In this document: positions 1 to 8,840 of the stretch, in pieces | How positions within the stretch are numbered: the stretch's first letter is position 1 | Layout: each line of letters begins with the position of its first letter | Made by a program: the position numbers and the translations under genes | Assembly (NCBI GenBank): GCA_947058885.1 | Contig: CAMSIF010000002.1 | Span: 1-63,407, forward strand | Length of the DNA: 63,407 nucleotides | Source: an uncultured Clostridia bacterium | GTDB lineage: Bacteria; Bacillota; Clostridia; Oscillospirales; Oscillospiraceae | Direction of reading: 5' to 3' | The notes under the pieces: model-generated | Databases searched by the model: none | What the model was told of the DNA's origin: nothing | The model's input: the letters and a program-made list of their open reading frames with translations, nothing else

Positions 1-1585
1 CGTTGGCCGCGCCGGAGGTCTGGGTGTCGAACACCAGCTCCTCGGCGCACCGGCCCGCCAGCAGGGTACGGATTTCTGTGAGGATATCGTCCTTGCTCAT
101 GAGGAATTTTTCCTCCTCCGGCAGGTGGAGGGTGTAGCCCAGAGCTCCCTCGGTGTGGGGAACAATGGTGATTTTCGTAACAGGCTGCGCTTTTTTCTGC
201 TTGGCAGCGGTAAGGGCGTGGCCCACCTCGTGATAGGCGATAATCTTCTTTTCCTGTTCGGTAATCACGGTACCCTTCTTCTCCGCGCCCGCGATGACGG
301 TCTCAAAGGAGGCCAGCAAATCGTCCTGATTGACGGCGTGGCGGCCGTGGCGGACTGCCCGCAGCGCGGCTTCGTTAACTGTGTTCGCCAAATCCGCGCC
401 CACACATCCGGCGGTGGCCTGGGCGATTTTCTCCAGGTTTACGTCCTCCGCCATACGGATTTTCCGGGTGTGAACCTGGAGGGTAGCCAGGCGTCCGGCC
501 AGGTTGGGCCGGTCTACGGTAATGCGCCGGTCAAAGCGGCCGGGGCGCAGCAGAGCTTTATCCAGCACCTCGGGCCGGTTGGTGGCGGCCAGAACGATGA
601 TGCCCTTGGAGGGGTCGAAGCCGTCCATCTCCGCCAGAAGCTGGTTGAGGGTCTGTTCCCGCTCGTCGTTGCCGCCGCCGAAACGGGAGTCACGGGTTTT
701 ACCGATGGCGTCAATTTCATCAATAAAAATGATGCAGGGAGCCACTTTCGCCGCCTCCTGGAACAAATCCCGGACCCGGCTGGCGCCCACGCCTACAAAC
801 ATCTCCACAAAGCCGGAGCCGGAGATAGAGAAAAAGGGTACCCCGGCCTCCCCGGCCACAGCCTTGGCCAACAGAGTCTTGCCGGTACCAGGGGAACCCA
901 CCAGCAGCGCGCCCTTGGGCAGCTTCGCGCCGATGGCGGTGTACTTGCCCGGATTGTGCAGGAAATCAATAATTTCCACCAGGGATTCCTTAGCCTCGTC
1001 CTGACCCGCCACATCGGCAAAGGACACGCCGGTGGATTTCTCCATGTAGACCTTGGCGTTGCTTTTGCCCACGCTGCCGATACCGCCGATGCCGCCGCCC
1101 CGCCGGGCCATCATGTTCATAAACAGCAGGAACGCGCCCACAATCACCACCAGAGGCAGGACATAGGCCACCATGAACTCCAACACAGGACTCATCTCCG
1201 CCACATAGGGGGAGGTGAATTCCACGTTATGCTCCTCCAGCAGGCCGGTCAGTCCCGCGCCGTAGATACCCAGCTGCATAGTGAAGAGGGTGAAGTCCTT
1301 ATCATAGGTCTTGCCCTCCCCGTCGGTGTAGACATACCCCTCCACAGGGGTAATCTCCAGCATCCCGTCCTTGAAGACGACGGAGGCCACCTTGTCTTCC
1401 TCCACCAGGCTCAGGAACTCGCTGTAGAGAATTTCGTGGGTGGTGGCGGCATTGTTGGCCTGTCTGCTGTAGACGGAGAGGTAATTGAAAATGATAGTCA
1501 GACCCACCGCCCAGGCCAGCAAAATCAGCAGGCCGTTCAGATTCTTTTTGTTTTTGTTGTTATTGTTGTTTTGATTGTCGTTCAT
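1..1585 (-). CDS. ftsH: ATP-dependent zinc metalloprotease FtsH (partial, C-terminus outside window)
   Basis: Membrane-anchored AAA+ protease that extracts and degrades misfolded membrane proteins and short-lived regulators. The minus strand reads open from an ATG at 1585 to the window edge (528 codons). It has an Asn/Lys-rich N-terminus, a first membrane segment near residues 18-36, an extracytoplasmic domain, a second segment near 140-160, then the AAA module with Walker A GSPGTGKT at 230-237, Walker B FIDEIDA and the second region of homology (RPGRFDRR). The zinc site HEVGH lies at residues 452-456. The reading stops in the peptidase domain just before the usual third zinc ligand. The start has a good site (GAAGGAG, 7 nt upstream) and its own promoter. 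It is transcribed divergently from rlmB. Identification is firm; only the C-terminus is unseen. Confidence 0.97.
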   Translation of the reverse strand, partial: MNDNQNNNNNKNKKNLNGLLILLAWAVGLTIIFNYLSVYSRQANNAATTHEILYSEFLSLVEEDKVASVVFKDGMLEITPVEGYVYTDGEGKTYDKDFTLFTMQLGIYGAGLTGLLEEHNVEFTSPYVAEMSPVLEFMVAYVLPLVVIVGAFLLFMNMMARRGGGIGGIGSVGKSNAKVYMEKSTGVSFADVAGQDEAKESLVEIIDFLHNPGKYTAIGAKLPKGALLVGSPGTGKTLLAKAVAGEAGVPFFSISGSGFVEMFVGVGASRVRDLFQEAAKVAPCIIFIDEIDAIGKTRDSRFGGGNDEREQTLNQLLAEMDGFDPSKGIIVLAATNRPEVLDKALLRPGRFDRRITVDRPNLAGRLATLQVHTRKIRMAEDVNLEKIAQATAGCVGADLANTVNEAALRAVRHGRHAVNQDDLLASFETVIAGAEKKGTVITEQEKKIIAYHEVGHALTAAKQKKAQPVTKITIVPHTEGALGYTLHLPEEEKFLMSKDDILTEIRTLLAGRCAEELVFDTQTSGAAN

Positions 1586-1644
1586 TCTTTTCTCCTTCTA
1601 TTTCAGAGGGCGTTCCGCGAATGGCCCAACGCTATTTCCTATGC

Positions 1645-1673
1645 ATGGTACCACAAAATTCGTCCGGTCACAA
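1645..1673 (-). promoter_or_regulatory. Predicted sigma-A promoter of ftsH
   Basis: On the minus strand, TTGTGA (1673-1668), a 17-bp spacer and TACCAT (1650-1645) with an upstream TG forming an extended -10. It sits about 60 bp before the ftsH start. This is a consensus match only. Confidence 0.5.
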
Positions 1674-1715
1674 GGACTGACTGTGGATTTTCTGTGAAAT
1701 TTCTGTGAATCCCCC

Positions 1716-1745
1716 TTTCACACTCCCCTGGTTTTGTGGTATACT
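1716..1745 (+). promoter_or_regulatory. Predicted sigma-A promoter of rlmB
   Basis: TTTCAC (1716-1721), an 18-bp spacer and TATACT (1740-1745) with TG just upstream. It is about 35 bp before the rlmB start codon and points away from the ftsH promoter, so the two genes form a divergent pair. Confidence 0.5.
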
Positions 1746-1779
1746 GGTTTCATCCTTGCCAGGAAATGGGAGTAGGAAT

Positions 1780-2538
1780 ATGAAAGAACATGAAATCCGG
1801 CCTGAGGCCGAAGGACTCATCGAGGGCCGCAACGCGGTGGCGGAGACCCTGCGCTCCGGTGCGCCTATTGATAAACTCTATATTGCTAAAGGGGAGACGG
1901 ACCGTACCCTTGGCCGTATTGCCGCCGCCGCCCGAAAGTCCGGCGTGGTAGTGGTGGAGGCGGACCGGCGGAAGCTGGATGCCATGAGCGTCACCCACAG
2001 CCACCAGGGCGTTATTGCCCTTGCCGCCGCCCAGGCCTACGCCTCAGTGGAGGATATTCTGCAAAAAGCGGCGGAGCGGGGCGAGCCGCCTCTGCTGGTG
2101 GTCTGCGACGAAATTTCCGACCCCCATAACCTGGGGGCTATTATCCGCACTGCCGAGTGCGCTGGTGCCCACGGCGTCATCATCCCCAAGCGGCGCAGCG
2201 CGGGCCTTACCGCCGTGGTGGCGAAAACCAGCGCGGGAGCGGTCAGTTATATGCCAGTGGCCCGGGTGCCCAACATCCCCGCGCTGCTGAAGGACCTGAA
2301 AAAACAGGGAATCTGGGTGTTCGGCACAGCCGCCGGAGGCAGCGTAGCGCTTTACGAGGCGGATTTGCGCGGTCCCGCCGCCATTGTCATCGGCAGCGAG
2401 GGGGACGGCATGGGCCGTCTGGTGGGGGAGAACTGCGATTTCCAGGTCAGTATTCCCATGAAGGGCCGTATCAACTCCCTAAACGCGTCGGCCGCCGCCG
2501 CTATTCTGCTGTACGAAGCCCTGCGGCAGCGGCGTTAA
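1780..2538 (+). CDS. rlmB: 23S rRNA 2'-O-methyltransferase RlmB (TrmH/SpoU family)
   Basis: SPOUT-class methyltransferase expected to methylate the ribose of a guanosine in 23S rRNA (Gm2251 in E. coli) using S-adenosylmethionine. The 252-residue product has the small N-terminal substrate-binding domain (EGRNAVAETLRSG near residue 15), then the knotted SPOUT domain with motif 1 (DPHNLGAIIRTAE), motif 2 (VIGSEGDGM) and motif 3 (SLNASAAAAILLYEA). Length is normal for RlmB. A longer reading from 1705 is open, but the ATG at 1780 follows GGGAGTAGG and matches the family's N-terminus. The next gene starts 38 bp downstream and may be co-transcribed. TrmH-type paralogues with a tRNA target are the main alternative. 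Confidence 0.9.
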   Translation: MKEHEIRPEAEGLIEGRNAVAETLRSGAPIDKLYIAKGETDRTLGRIAAAARKSGVVVVEADRRKLDAMSVTHSHQGVIALAAAQAYASVEDILQKAAERGEPPLLVVCDEISDPHNLGAIIRTAECAGAHGVIIPKRRSAGLTAVVAKTSAGAVSYMPVARVPNIPALLKDLKKQGIWVFGTAAGGSVALYEADLRGPAAIVIGSEGDGMGRLVGENCDFQVSIPMKGRINSLNASAAAAILLYEALRQRR

Positions 2539-2575
2539 GCGGTACATTCCGCCAGACGCAAGAAAAGAGTATGCT

Positions 2576-4750
2576 ATGACAGAAAAACCGGAACACAATC
2601 AAATAGAGAACGACTCCTCCCTGATGGACACCCAGCGGCTTCTAAGCATGGAGCCCCCAGCGGAAGGAGCCTTCGATTTGGAGGAAATTTTGGCGGAATT
2701 TGGTCCGGGACGTTTTGAGAGCGGCCCGGAGTCCCCTCCGCCAGACGAGCCGGAGGTCCCTCCGCCGGAGGAGCCCGTCTTTTTTGAGGAGCCTCCACAG
2801 CCGCCGGAGGAGCCTGCGCCGCCCGAACCGCAGGAGCCGGCCGCCGCGGACAACGAAGAAGCGGATGAGGAAGCGGTATTCCATACTGGAGCGGAGGAAA
2901 CGTCTCCATTAGTTGAGGAAGAGCCGCCCGCAGAAGCAGAGGAAGAAGCCCCGGAGGATCCGGCCATCTCCATGGAGGATATTGTAGCCAATACAGTGGA
3001 CGCCGTGAAGGGAGAGCAGGAGGAGAAGCAGGAGCGACTGCGCAAACGGCTGGAAAAGGCCCGGAAAAAGCTGATGCGCCGCTCGGAAAAGAGGAAGGAA
3101 CCTGCCGCCCGCCATCCTTTGCCGGAGGTAGAGGAGGAGCCCCTGCCCAGCGAGGAGGCCGTCCGGCACAAGCGGCGGCATCGGGAGTGCCGGAAAAGCC
3201 TTCTGCTGTCCTCGCCTGTGCTGGTGATGCTGTGGATGCCTTGGATCCTGGCCCAATGCGGCGTAGTGGTTCCCTTTTTCAGCGAGAGCGCGGACAACGC
3301 CGCCCTCTGTGTACTGCTTCCCCAGGCGGTAATCAGCGTGTTGTGCTGGCCGGTATTCCGCGCCGCGCTGGGAGGACTGCGCCACGGGGCATGGTCCCTC
3401 TGCGCCACCGCGCTGCTGAGTACTATCATAACCCTTTTTGACGAAATGACTCTTCTGCTGCTGCCTGAGCGCACCGACGCCGCCCCCTTGGGCGGGCTGG
3501 CCGCCACGCTGACCATTTTTGCCCTATGGGGCCTCACCAGCTGGCACCGCGGCATGGCGGAGACCTTCCGTACGGCGGCCATGGGCGAGCCGAGCCAGGT
3601 GGCGGACCGCTGCGGCGGCGCCATCGCCAAGGGAGCGGGAGGCCGGCGGGGCTTCTGCACCCGGGTCAACATGGAGGACACGGCCTCCCAGTGGCAAAGG
3701 CTGCTGCTGCCGGTGCTGGCGGCGGCATCCCTGGTGTTTGCGGTCCTTTCCTCCGTTGGCCAGGAGCGGGGGCAGGACATGCTGTGGTGCTGGTCGGTAA
3801 TCCTCAGCGCCGCGTCGCCGCTGGTGTTTCCGCTGGCGTTTCAGGTCCCGTATGGCCGCATGGCGCTGCGGCTCGCCCGCTCCGGGGCCGCTATGGCAGG
3901 GCATTACGGCGCGGCGGTCCTGGCCTCTTCCCGCCGCCTGGTGGTGACAGATACGGACCTCTTTCCCCAAGGGGCCGCGTCTCTGGGCGGGCTGAAGCTC
4001 TACGGGGAGGAGCGCGGCCGGGCCGTCTCCTACGCCGCTACGCTGGCGGTACAGGGCGGTGGGCTGCTAGGCCGGATTTTTGACGGTGTCTGCCAGAACG
4101 AGCGAATCAGCCTCCAGAGTCTGGAGCATTTCCATATCCACGACGACAACGGTTTCAGCGGCATGATTCATGGGGAGACGGTGCTGGTCGGGCCGCCCGC
4201 CTTCATGCGGCATATGGCGGTGCGCCTGCCCCCTAACATGCCCTCGAAAGCATCTGTCTGCCTGGCTGTGGACGGAAACCTTGTGGCAGTATTCGCCATC
4301 AAGTATAACGCCGCCGATACGGTGGACTACGCCATGCGCCTGCTGCGCCGCAACGGCCTGCAAATCACGCTGGCCTCCCGGGACGGCGGCGTTACGCCAA
4401 AACTGCTCAAGTCCCGGTTTGGTTCTGACTGCGGCGCGGTGGTGCCGGAGCTGGGGGAGCGGCTGAACCTCTCCGACCCGGAGCGCGAGGCGGAGGGGCC
4501 TAACGGTCTTCTCTACCGGGGAGGGCTGCTGCCCTTCGCGTCCCTGGCGGCGGGAAGCCGCCGTCTGTGCCAGACCGTCCTGGTGGGAAATCTCCTGTCC
4601 ATTGCCGGAAGCATTTCCGGCGTGTTGCTGGGGTTCTATCTGACCTTCACTGGAAGTTATAACGTGCTTACGCCGCTGCTGCTGCTTACCTTTTTGGTAT
4701 TATGGGTGGTTCCCATGCTGCCGCTGGTATGGAGCGTGGACAAGCTGTAG
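2576..4750 (+). CDS. Membrane protein resembling a P-type ATPase but lacking catalytic motifs
   Basis: 724 residues. Residues 1-140 are low-complexity Pro/Glu-rich acidic sequence, followed by a basic helical stretch (about 145-200, rich in Lys/Arg/Glu), then four hydrophobic segments (about 205-325), another pair (about 380-430), a soluble region (about 440-650) and a final hairpin of two segments (about 665-720). The part from residue 410 follows the order of heavy-metal P-type ATPases: a membrane segment with ASPL where CPC is expected, a conserved-looking linker, then VVTDTDLFP where the phosphorylation motif DKTGTLT belongs. An N-domain-like stretch (GFSGMIHGETVLVG) and a P-domain-like stretch (DTVDYAMRLLRRNGL, then ASRD instead of TGD) follow. 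Asp459 remains at the phospho-aspartate position, but Lys-Thr-Gly-Thr is gone. I infer a non-transporting, possibly regulatory or structural relative. True function is unknown. Confidence 0.6.
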   Translation: MTEKPEHNQIENDSSLMDTQRLLSMEPPAEGAFDLEEILAEFGPGRFESGPESPPPDEPEVPPPEEPVFFEEPPQPPEEPAPPEPQEPAAADNEEADEEAVFHTGAEETSPLVEEEPPAEAEEEAPEDPAISMEDIVANTVDAVKGEQEEKQERLRKRLEKARKKLMRRSEKRKEPAARHPLPEVEEEPLPSEEAVRHKRRHRECRKSLLLSSPVLVMLWMPWILAQCGVVVPFFSESADNAALCVLLPQAVISVLCWPVFRAALGGLRHGAWSLCATALLSTIITLFDEMTLLLLPERTDAAPLGGLAATLTIFALWGLTSWHRGMAETFRTAAMGEPSQVADRCGGAIAKGAGGRRGFCTRVNMEDTASQWQRLLLPVLAAASLVFAVLSSVGQERGQDMLWCWSVILSAASPLVFPLAFQVPYGRMALRLARSGAAMAGHYGAAVLASSRRLVVTDTDLFPQGAASLGGLKLYGEERGRAVSYAATLAVQGGGLLGRIFDGVCQNERISLQSLEHFHIHDDNGFSGMIHGETVLVGPPAFMRHMAVRLPPNMPSKASVCLAVDGNLVAVFAIKYNAADTVDYAMRLLRRNGLQITLASRDGGVTPKLLKSRFGSDCGAVVPELGERLNLSDPEREAEGPNGLLYRGGLLPFASLAAGSRRLCQTVLVGNLLSIAGSISGVLLGFYLTFTGSYNVLTPLLLLTFLVLWVVPMLPLVWSVDKL

Positions 4751-4845
4751 TTCCCAAGCAAACGGGTCCGGCTGCTGGATGTATCAAAAACAAAGCTCCT
4801 TTTTTGGTGAATCTGTCTAAAATCTAGTCATTAAGAAAATACCAG

Positions 4846-4874
4846 TTGTGCTAAAAGAGAAAAAGTTATATAAT
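4846..4874 (+). promoter_or_regulatory. Predicted sigma-A promoter of the EF-G-like gene
   Basis: TTGTGC (4846-4851), exactly 17 bp, then a perfect TATAAT (4869-4874), in an AT-rich island about 60 bp before the chosen start. A strong consensus match. Confidence 0.7.
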
Positions 4875-4933
4875 TGATTCGTTAGGCAAATTCCTGCTAC
4901 ATGGACACGATAACGGAAGGAGACAAAACTCAT

Positions 4934-7006
4934 ATGGACATTCGCAATATCTGCCTGCTGGGCCACGGCGGCAGCGGGAAAACCTCCCTGGTGGAGAGTA
5001 TGCTGTATATCACCGGCGCTACCGACCGCCTGGGCAAGCCTGCGGACGGCAACACCGTTTGTGACTATGACCCGGAGGAAATCAAACGGCAGATTTCTAT
5101 CTCCCTGGCCATGACGCCCGTTACTTATAATGGCGTGAAAATCAACGTCTTGGACACTCCCGGCAACTTCGACTTTGCCGGAGAGATGCAGTCCGGCGTG
5201 CGGGCCGCCGAGGTGGGCGTGCTGGTTTGCGCCTCCAAGGACGGCCTGAGCGTGGGCGCGGAGCGGGGCTGGAAGTACCTCAAGGCCCAGAAGAAGCCCT
5301 GCATTGTTTATGTCTCCAAGGAGGACGAGGAAAACGCTAACTTCTCCACCACCCTGGAAGCCCTGCGGGAGAACCTTTCCAAGTCCATCGCCCCGGTGGT
5401 GGCCCCCATTTGGGATGAAAATAAGCGCACCATCGGCATTATCGACGTCCTCAACCGCAAGGCTTTCCAGATGCCCAAGGACAAGAAGGGCAAGCGGGTG
5501 GAAATCCCCATCCCCGAGAGCAAGATGGGCGTTCTGGACGAGCTCTACGGCCAGTTGATGGAGGCTGTGGCGGAGACCACCGAGGAGAATATGGAAAAAT
5601 TCTTCTCCGGCGAGTCCTTCACCAAGGAAGAGATTATGACCGGCCTGAAGGTGGGTATGCATGAGGGCACTCTGGCCCCGGTAGTCTGCGGCTCCTCCCT
5701 TACGGGTCTTGGCACCGAGATGCTTCTCTCCACCATCGTAGACCTGGTTCCCGCCCCCGGCGAGATGCCCAGCGAAACTGCTACCGACGAGGCTGGCAGC
5801 GAGGAAATTGAAGTCAAGCGCGACCCCAACGGCCCCACCGCCGCCGTCGTTTTCAAAACCATCTCCGACCAGTACGGCAAATATTCCCTGGTCAAGGTGG
5901 TTTCCGGAAAGATTACCAGCGATATGTCCCTCTACAACCCCAGTACCGGGAAGACGGAAAAATTGGGCCGCCTCTATGTTATTAAAGGCAAGAAAAACGA
6001 GGAGGTCAAGGAGATTGCCTGCGGCGATATCGGCGCAATCGCCAAGATGGACCGTCTGAAAACCGGCGATACCCTCTGCGATCCCAAGCGCGTTGTGAAG
6101 CTGGCCCCGGTGCAGTTTGCCGAGCCCTGCTACTCCCGCGCCATCTCCCCCAAGACCCGGGGCCAGGATGAGAAGGTGGGTACCGGCCTCATCCGCCTCA
6201 ACGAGGAGGACCCCACGTTTTCCGTGGTCAACAACGCCGAGACCCATCAGGTGGTGGTCTCCGGCGCGGGCGACATCCAGATCGACGTGCTGGTCAGCAA
6301 GCTCAAAAGCCGCTTCGGCGTGGAGGCGGAACTGGATACGCCCCGGGTGGCCTACCGCGAGAAAATCCGCAAACAGGTGCGCAAGCAGGGCCGCCATAAG
6401 AAGCAGACCGGCGGCAGCGGCCAGTTCGGCGACGTACATATTGTCTTCGAGCCCCAGGACGAGCAGGAGGATATGATTTTCGCGGAGGAGGTCTTCGGCG
6501 GCAGCGTGCCCAAGAATTTCTTCCCCGCCGTTGAAAAGGGCCTGCGGGAAGCCTGTGTCCACGGCGTGCTGGCGGGCTATCCCATGGTGTTCCTGAAGGC
6601 CACCCTGGTGGACGGCTCCTATCACCCCGTTGATTCCTCTGAAATTGCCTTCAAGACCGCCGCCCAGCTGGCCTACAAGGCCGCGCTGCCCGAGGCGTCT
6701 CCCGTGCTACTGGAGCCCATTGGCGAGCTGAAGGTCACCATTCCCGACAATTACATGGGCGATATCATTGGGGACCTGAACAAGCGCCGGGGCCGCGTCA
6801 TGGGCATGAACCCCACCGGCGACGGCAGCCAGATTGTGGAGGCCGAGGTGCCTATGGCGGAAATGATGACTTACGCTATTGACCTGCGCTCTATGAGCCA
6901 GTCCCGCGGGTCGTTCACCTTCCACTTTGTCCGCTATGAGGAGTGTCCTCCGGCGGCCCAGGAGAAGGCTATCGCTGAGGCCAAGGCCCTGGCGGAAGCG
7001 GAGTAA
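4934..7006 (+). CDS. Elongation factor G-like translational GTPase
   Basis: Five-domain EF-G-type GTPase, 690 residues: G domain (1-270), domain II (about 300-390), domains III-V to the C-terminus (GELKVTIPDNYMGDIIGDLNKRRG is the domain V core). It belongs to the EF-G-like subgroup seen beside canonical FusA rather than FusA itself. The P-loop is GHGGSGKTSL instead of AHIDAGKTT, G3 is DTPGNFDF rather than DTPGHVDF, and G4 reads SKED where NKxD is usual. It probably acts on the ribosome, but whether it translocates, recycles or does something else cannot be told from sequence. An upstream ATG at 4901 is in frame but has no ribosome site. The ATG at 4934 follows GGAAGGAG with good spacing. It has its own promoter and stands alone before a convergent hairpin. 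Confidence 0.85.
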   Translation: MDIRNICLLGHGGSGKTSLVESMLYITGATDRLGKPADGNTVCDYDPEEIKRQISISLAMTPVTYNGVKINVLDTPGNFDFAGEMQSGVRAAEVGVLVCASKDGLSVGAERGWKYLKAQKKPCIVYVSKEDEENANFSTTLEALRENLSKSIAPVVAPIWDENKRTIGIIDVLNRKAFQMPKDKKGKRVEIPIPESKMGVLDELYGQLMEAVAETTEENMEKFFSGESFTKEEIMTGLKVGMHEGTLAPVVCGSSLTGLGTEMLLSTIVDLVPAPGEMPSETATDEAGSEEIEVKRDPNGPTAAVVFKTISDQYGKYSLVKVVSGKITSDMSLYNPSTGKTEKLGRLYVIKGKKNEEVKEIACGDIGAIAKMDRLKTGDTLCDPKRVVKLAPVQFAEPCYSRAISPKTRGQDEKVGTGLIRLNEEDPTFSVVNNAETHQVVVSGAGDIQIDVLVSKLKSRFGVEAELDTPRVAYREKIRKQVRKQGRHKKQTGGSGQFGDVHIVFEPQDEQEDMIFAEEVFGGSVPKNFFPAVEKGLREACVHGVLAGYPMVFLKATLVDGSYHPVDSSEIAFKTAAQLAYKAALPEASPVLLEPIGELKVTIPDNYMGDIIGDLNKRRGRVMGMNPTGDGSQIVEAEVPMAEMMTYAIDLRSMSQSRGSFTFHFVRYEECPPAAQEKAIAEAKALAEAE

Positions 7007-7109
7007 GAATACCAGAAAAATGGGAGGCAGGGGGTTCCCCTCTGTGCCCTGCACGATAGCCTCAGCCTGCGCTATCCGTAAAGGCTGATAACAGTTATTC
7101 CCCAATACA

Positions 7110-7159
7110 GGGACCGCCGGAAGAGAGAGTTTTGAAAACTCAATCTTTCCGGCGGTCCT
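7110..7159. terminator. Long hairpin between convergent genes
   Basis: Arms GGACCGCCGGAAGA and TCTTTCCGGCGGTCC enclose a second pairing GAGTTTT/AAAACTC. It lies between the ends of the EF-G-like gene and the M50 gene, so it probably terminates from both sides. There is no clear U-run, which lowers certainty. Confidence 0.55.
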
Positions 7160-7166
7160 CTTGCCG

Positions 7167-7754
7167 TCAGATAACCGGCCGCACTACTTTTTTCGCGGCA
7201 TACGGAAGCAGTGTGCCCACGGCTCCCAGCAGCAGGAACAGTCCCGCTCCATGCCAAAGGGTCAGCAGCAGCGCAGCCGCCGTCAAAACCAGGGAACAGC
7301 CTAAGCCCACGGTTTCGCAGATTTGGTCAGCCGCTACCGGGTCTGCCAGCCAGCTGACCAGCAGAAACAACGCCCTTCCGCCGTCCAACGAGGCCATTGG
7401 CAGCAGATTAAAGACGCCCAGCAGCAGATTGGCTCCCGCCAGTACATAGTCTCCCGCTACTCGGGCCAGTACCAGTGCCAGAACCAGGTTTACCGCTGGG
7501 CCCGCCAGGGTGCATAGGATTTCCCGACCATAGGGCAGGTATCGGGTATCCGCCCGGATTTCCGCGCCGAAGGCGGTCAGGCGGAAACGCTCCACCCCTG
7601 CTCCCGCCAGCCGCAAAGCGCCCAGATGCCCCAGCTCGTGGCACAGAGCGGACAGTCCAACCAGAGGCAGTACGCTGCCTGCGCCCGCCAATACCGCCAA
7701 CAGCAGCATACAGCCAAAACCCCAAGTGACCTCTATTTTACCCAATTTCCACAT
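7167..7754 (-). CDS. M50 family intramembrane metalloprotease (SpoIVFB-like)
   Basis: Site-2-protease-type zinc enzyme that cuts membrane-embedded substrates. About 195 residues, nearly all hydrophobic: the zinc motif HELGH is at residues 39-43 and the third ligand lies in LLPMASLDGG (Asp124). Both are intact, so it should be active. The stop of the upstream M23 gene overlaps this gene's first codons, a sign of translational coupling. The start is uncertain: ATG at 7754 gives the family-like beginning MWKLGKIEV, but in-frame TTG (7796) and ATG (7787) exist upstream inside the M23 gene. The M23-M50 order matches spoIVFA-spoIVFB, whose products control pro-sigma-K cleavage in the mother cell of spore formers. 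That role is inferred from domain pairing only. Confidence 0.85.
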   Translation of the reverse strand: MWKLGKIEVTWGFGCMLLLAVLAGAGSVLPLVGLSALCHELGHLGALRLAGAGVERFRLTAFGAEIRADTRYLPYGREILCTLAGPAVNLVLALVLARVAGDYVLAGANLLLGVFNLLPMASLDGGRALFLLVSWLADPVAADQICETVGLGCSLVLTAAALLLTLWHGAGLFLLLGAVGTLLPYAAKKVVRPVI

Positions 7755-8739
7755 AATAGATTGGATTGAGATATAAATCTCCGTCATGCAGCTCAAAATG
7801 GAGATGGGGTCCGGTAGTACGCCCGGTGGACCCCACCTCCGCGATTTTATCTCCCTTTGACACGGCTCCGCCAGTGGCGGTCACCTTACTGCAATGGCCA
7901 TACAGCGTGATATATCCGCCTTGGTGGCGCAGCATAATATAATTGCCCAAAGTGCTGCTCTCCCCGGTAGCGTACACGGTACCGTCGGCAAAGGCGGCAA
8001 TATCCGTGCCGTCGTCCGCCGCCAGGTCCACGCCGTAATGAAACTTATTCCCGCCTTCCACGGGATGCTCCCGCCAGCCAAAGGAGGAAGTGAGCACGCC
8101 GCTGACGGGGGTGCAGTGGTCAAACCCCAGGTTGCGCTGTTCCAGGCTGGCGTTTTCCGGCGGGGCGGGCATGGTGTAGACATAGGAGAGAGCTTCCGAG
8201 CTGGCGCCGCTTTCGGACGGCACGCCTGCCACCGGACTCTGGAGCGGTCCTGAGACCAGCGGCGCGTCCGCCGCCGGAAGGCCAACGTACCGCACCAGCC
8301 TGCCTCCGGTCTGCCCGTCTGACGGACTGGAAGGGGCCGTCTGAGCAGGCGAAGCTTCCTGGTCTTCCACCGCGGGCAGGGGATCGGGGGCCTCCGCGCC
8401 GGTCTCCTGCTGAGAGCGGGCGGAGGGGTTGAATACGGCGGTATAGGCGTCCTGGAGGGAACTGCCCACCGGCTCCTCGCCGCTGATGGCCCGGCCTACG
8501 GCGGCAAAAGCCTCCTTAAAATCAGCGTTGCGTCCAATTAACTGGCCTGCGGACTGGGCAAGGCTGTCCACTGTCTCCGGAAACAAAAGCTTTACCAAAA
8601 CCAGCAGCACAAAAACCGCGCCGCAGATGACCAGCCGGACCATAGCCCTATCTCCGGCGGAGCTGCCCTGCGCTCTGGCCCGGCTGCGGCGGATTTGTTC
8701 CGCGCGGCGGCGCGCGGCGTCTGACCTGTTCAAATCCAT
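7738..8739 (-). CDS. Membrane-anchored M23 (LytM) peptidase, SpoIVFA-like position
   Basis: About 333 residues: a basic cytoplasmic N-terminus (RRRAEQIRRSRARAQ), one transmembrane helix near residues 35-55, a long Pro/Ser/Glu-rich linker, then a C-terminal LytM domain. All zinc-site residues are present: His234 and Asp238 in HYGVD, and His312/His314 in HLHFE, so it could be an active cell-wall endopeptidase. The pairing with an M50 protease downstream suggests a SpoIVFA-like partner, although a fully conserved LytM site also fits a plain hydrolase. The start is ambiguous: ATG at 8739 is only one base from AGGAGG, while TTG at 8733 has ideal spacing. The gene diverges from the FAD oxidoreductase. 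Confidence 0.85.
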   Translation of the reverse strand: MDLNRSDAARRRAEQIRRSRARAQGSSAGDRAMVRLVICGAVFVLLVLVKLLFPETVDSLAQSAGQLIGRNADFKEAFAAVGRAISGEEPVGSSLQDAYTAVFNPSARSQQETGAEAPDPLPAVEDQEASPAQTAPSSPSDGQTGGRLVRYVGLPAADAPLVSGPLQSPVAGVPSESGASSEALSYVYTMPAPPENASLEQRNLGFDHCTPVSGVLTSSFGWREHPVEGGNKFHYGVDLAADDGTDIAAFADGTVYATGESSTLGNYIMLRHQGGYITLYGHCSKVTATGGAVSKGDKIAEVGSTGRTTGPHLHFELHDGDLYLNPIYYVEIG

Positions 8740-8840
8740 CCCTCCTTTTTCCTGCCCTAGTTTATGCGCCAGGTGGGCTGAATTATGCAAAAGACGGTTA
8801 TTCTTCCTGTTTCTGGAAAAGCTAGGAGGGAGGTGATGAC

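Noticed and set aside
125-1708. Long plus-strand open frame of 527 codons
   Set aside because: It is antisense to ftsH, whose minus-strand reading shows all AAA and zinc motifs. High GC makes long shadow frames common.
2599-3780. 393-codon minus-strand open frame with Ser-rich translation
   Set aside because: Mirror image of the Pro/Glu-rich coding region of the P-type-like protein. No start signal.
4817-6625. 602-codon minus-strand open frame
   Set aside because: Antisense to the EF-G-like gene. Its translation is Leu/Gly/His-rich without any recognisable domain.
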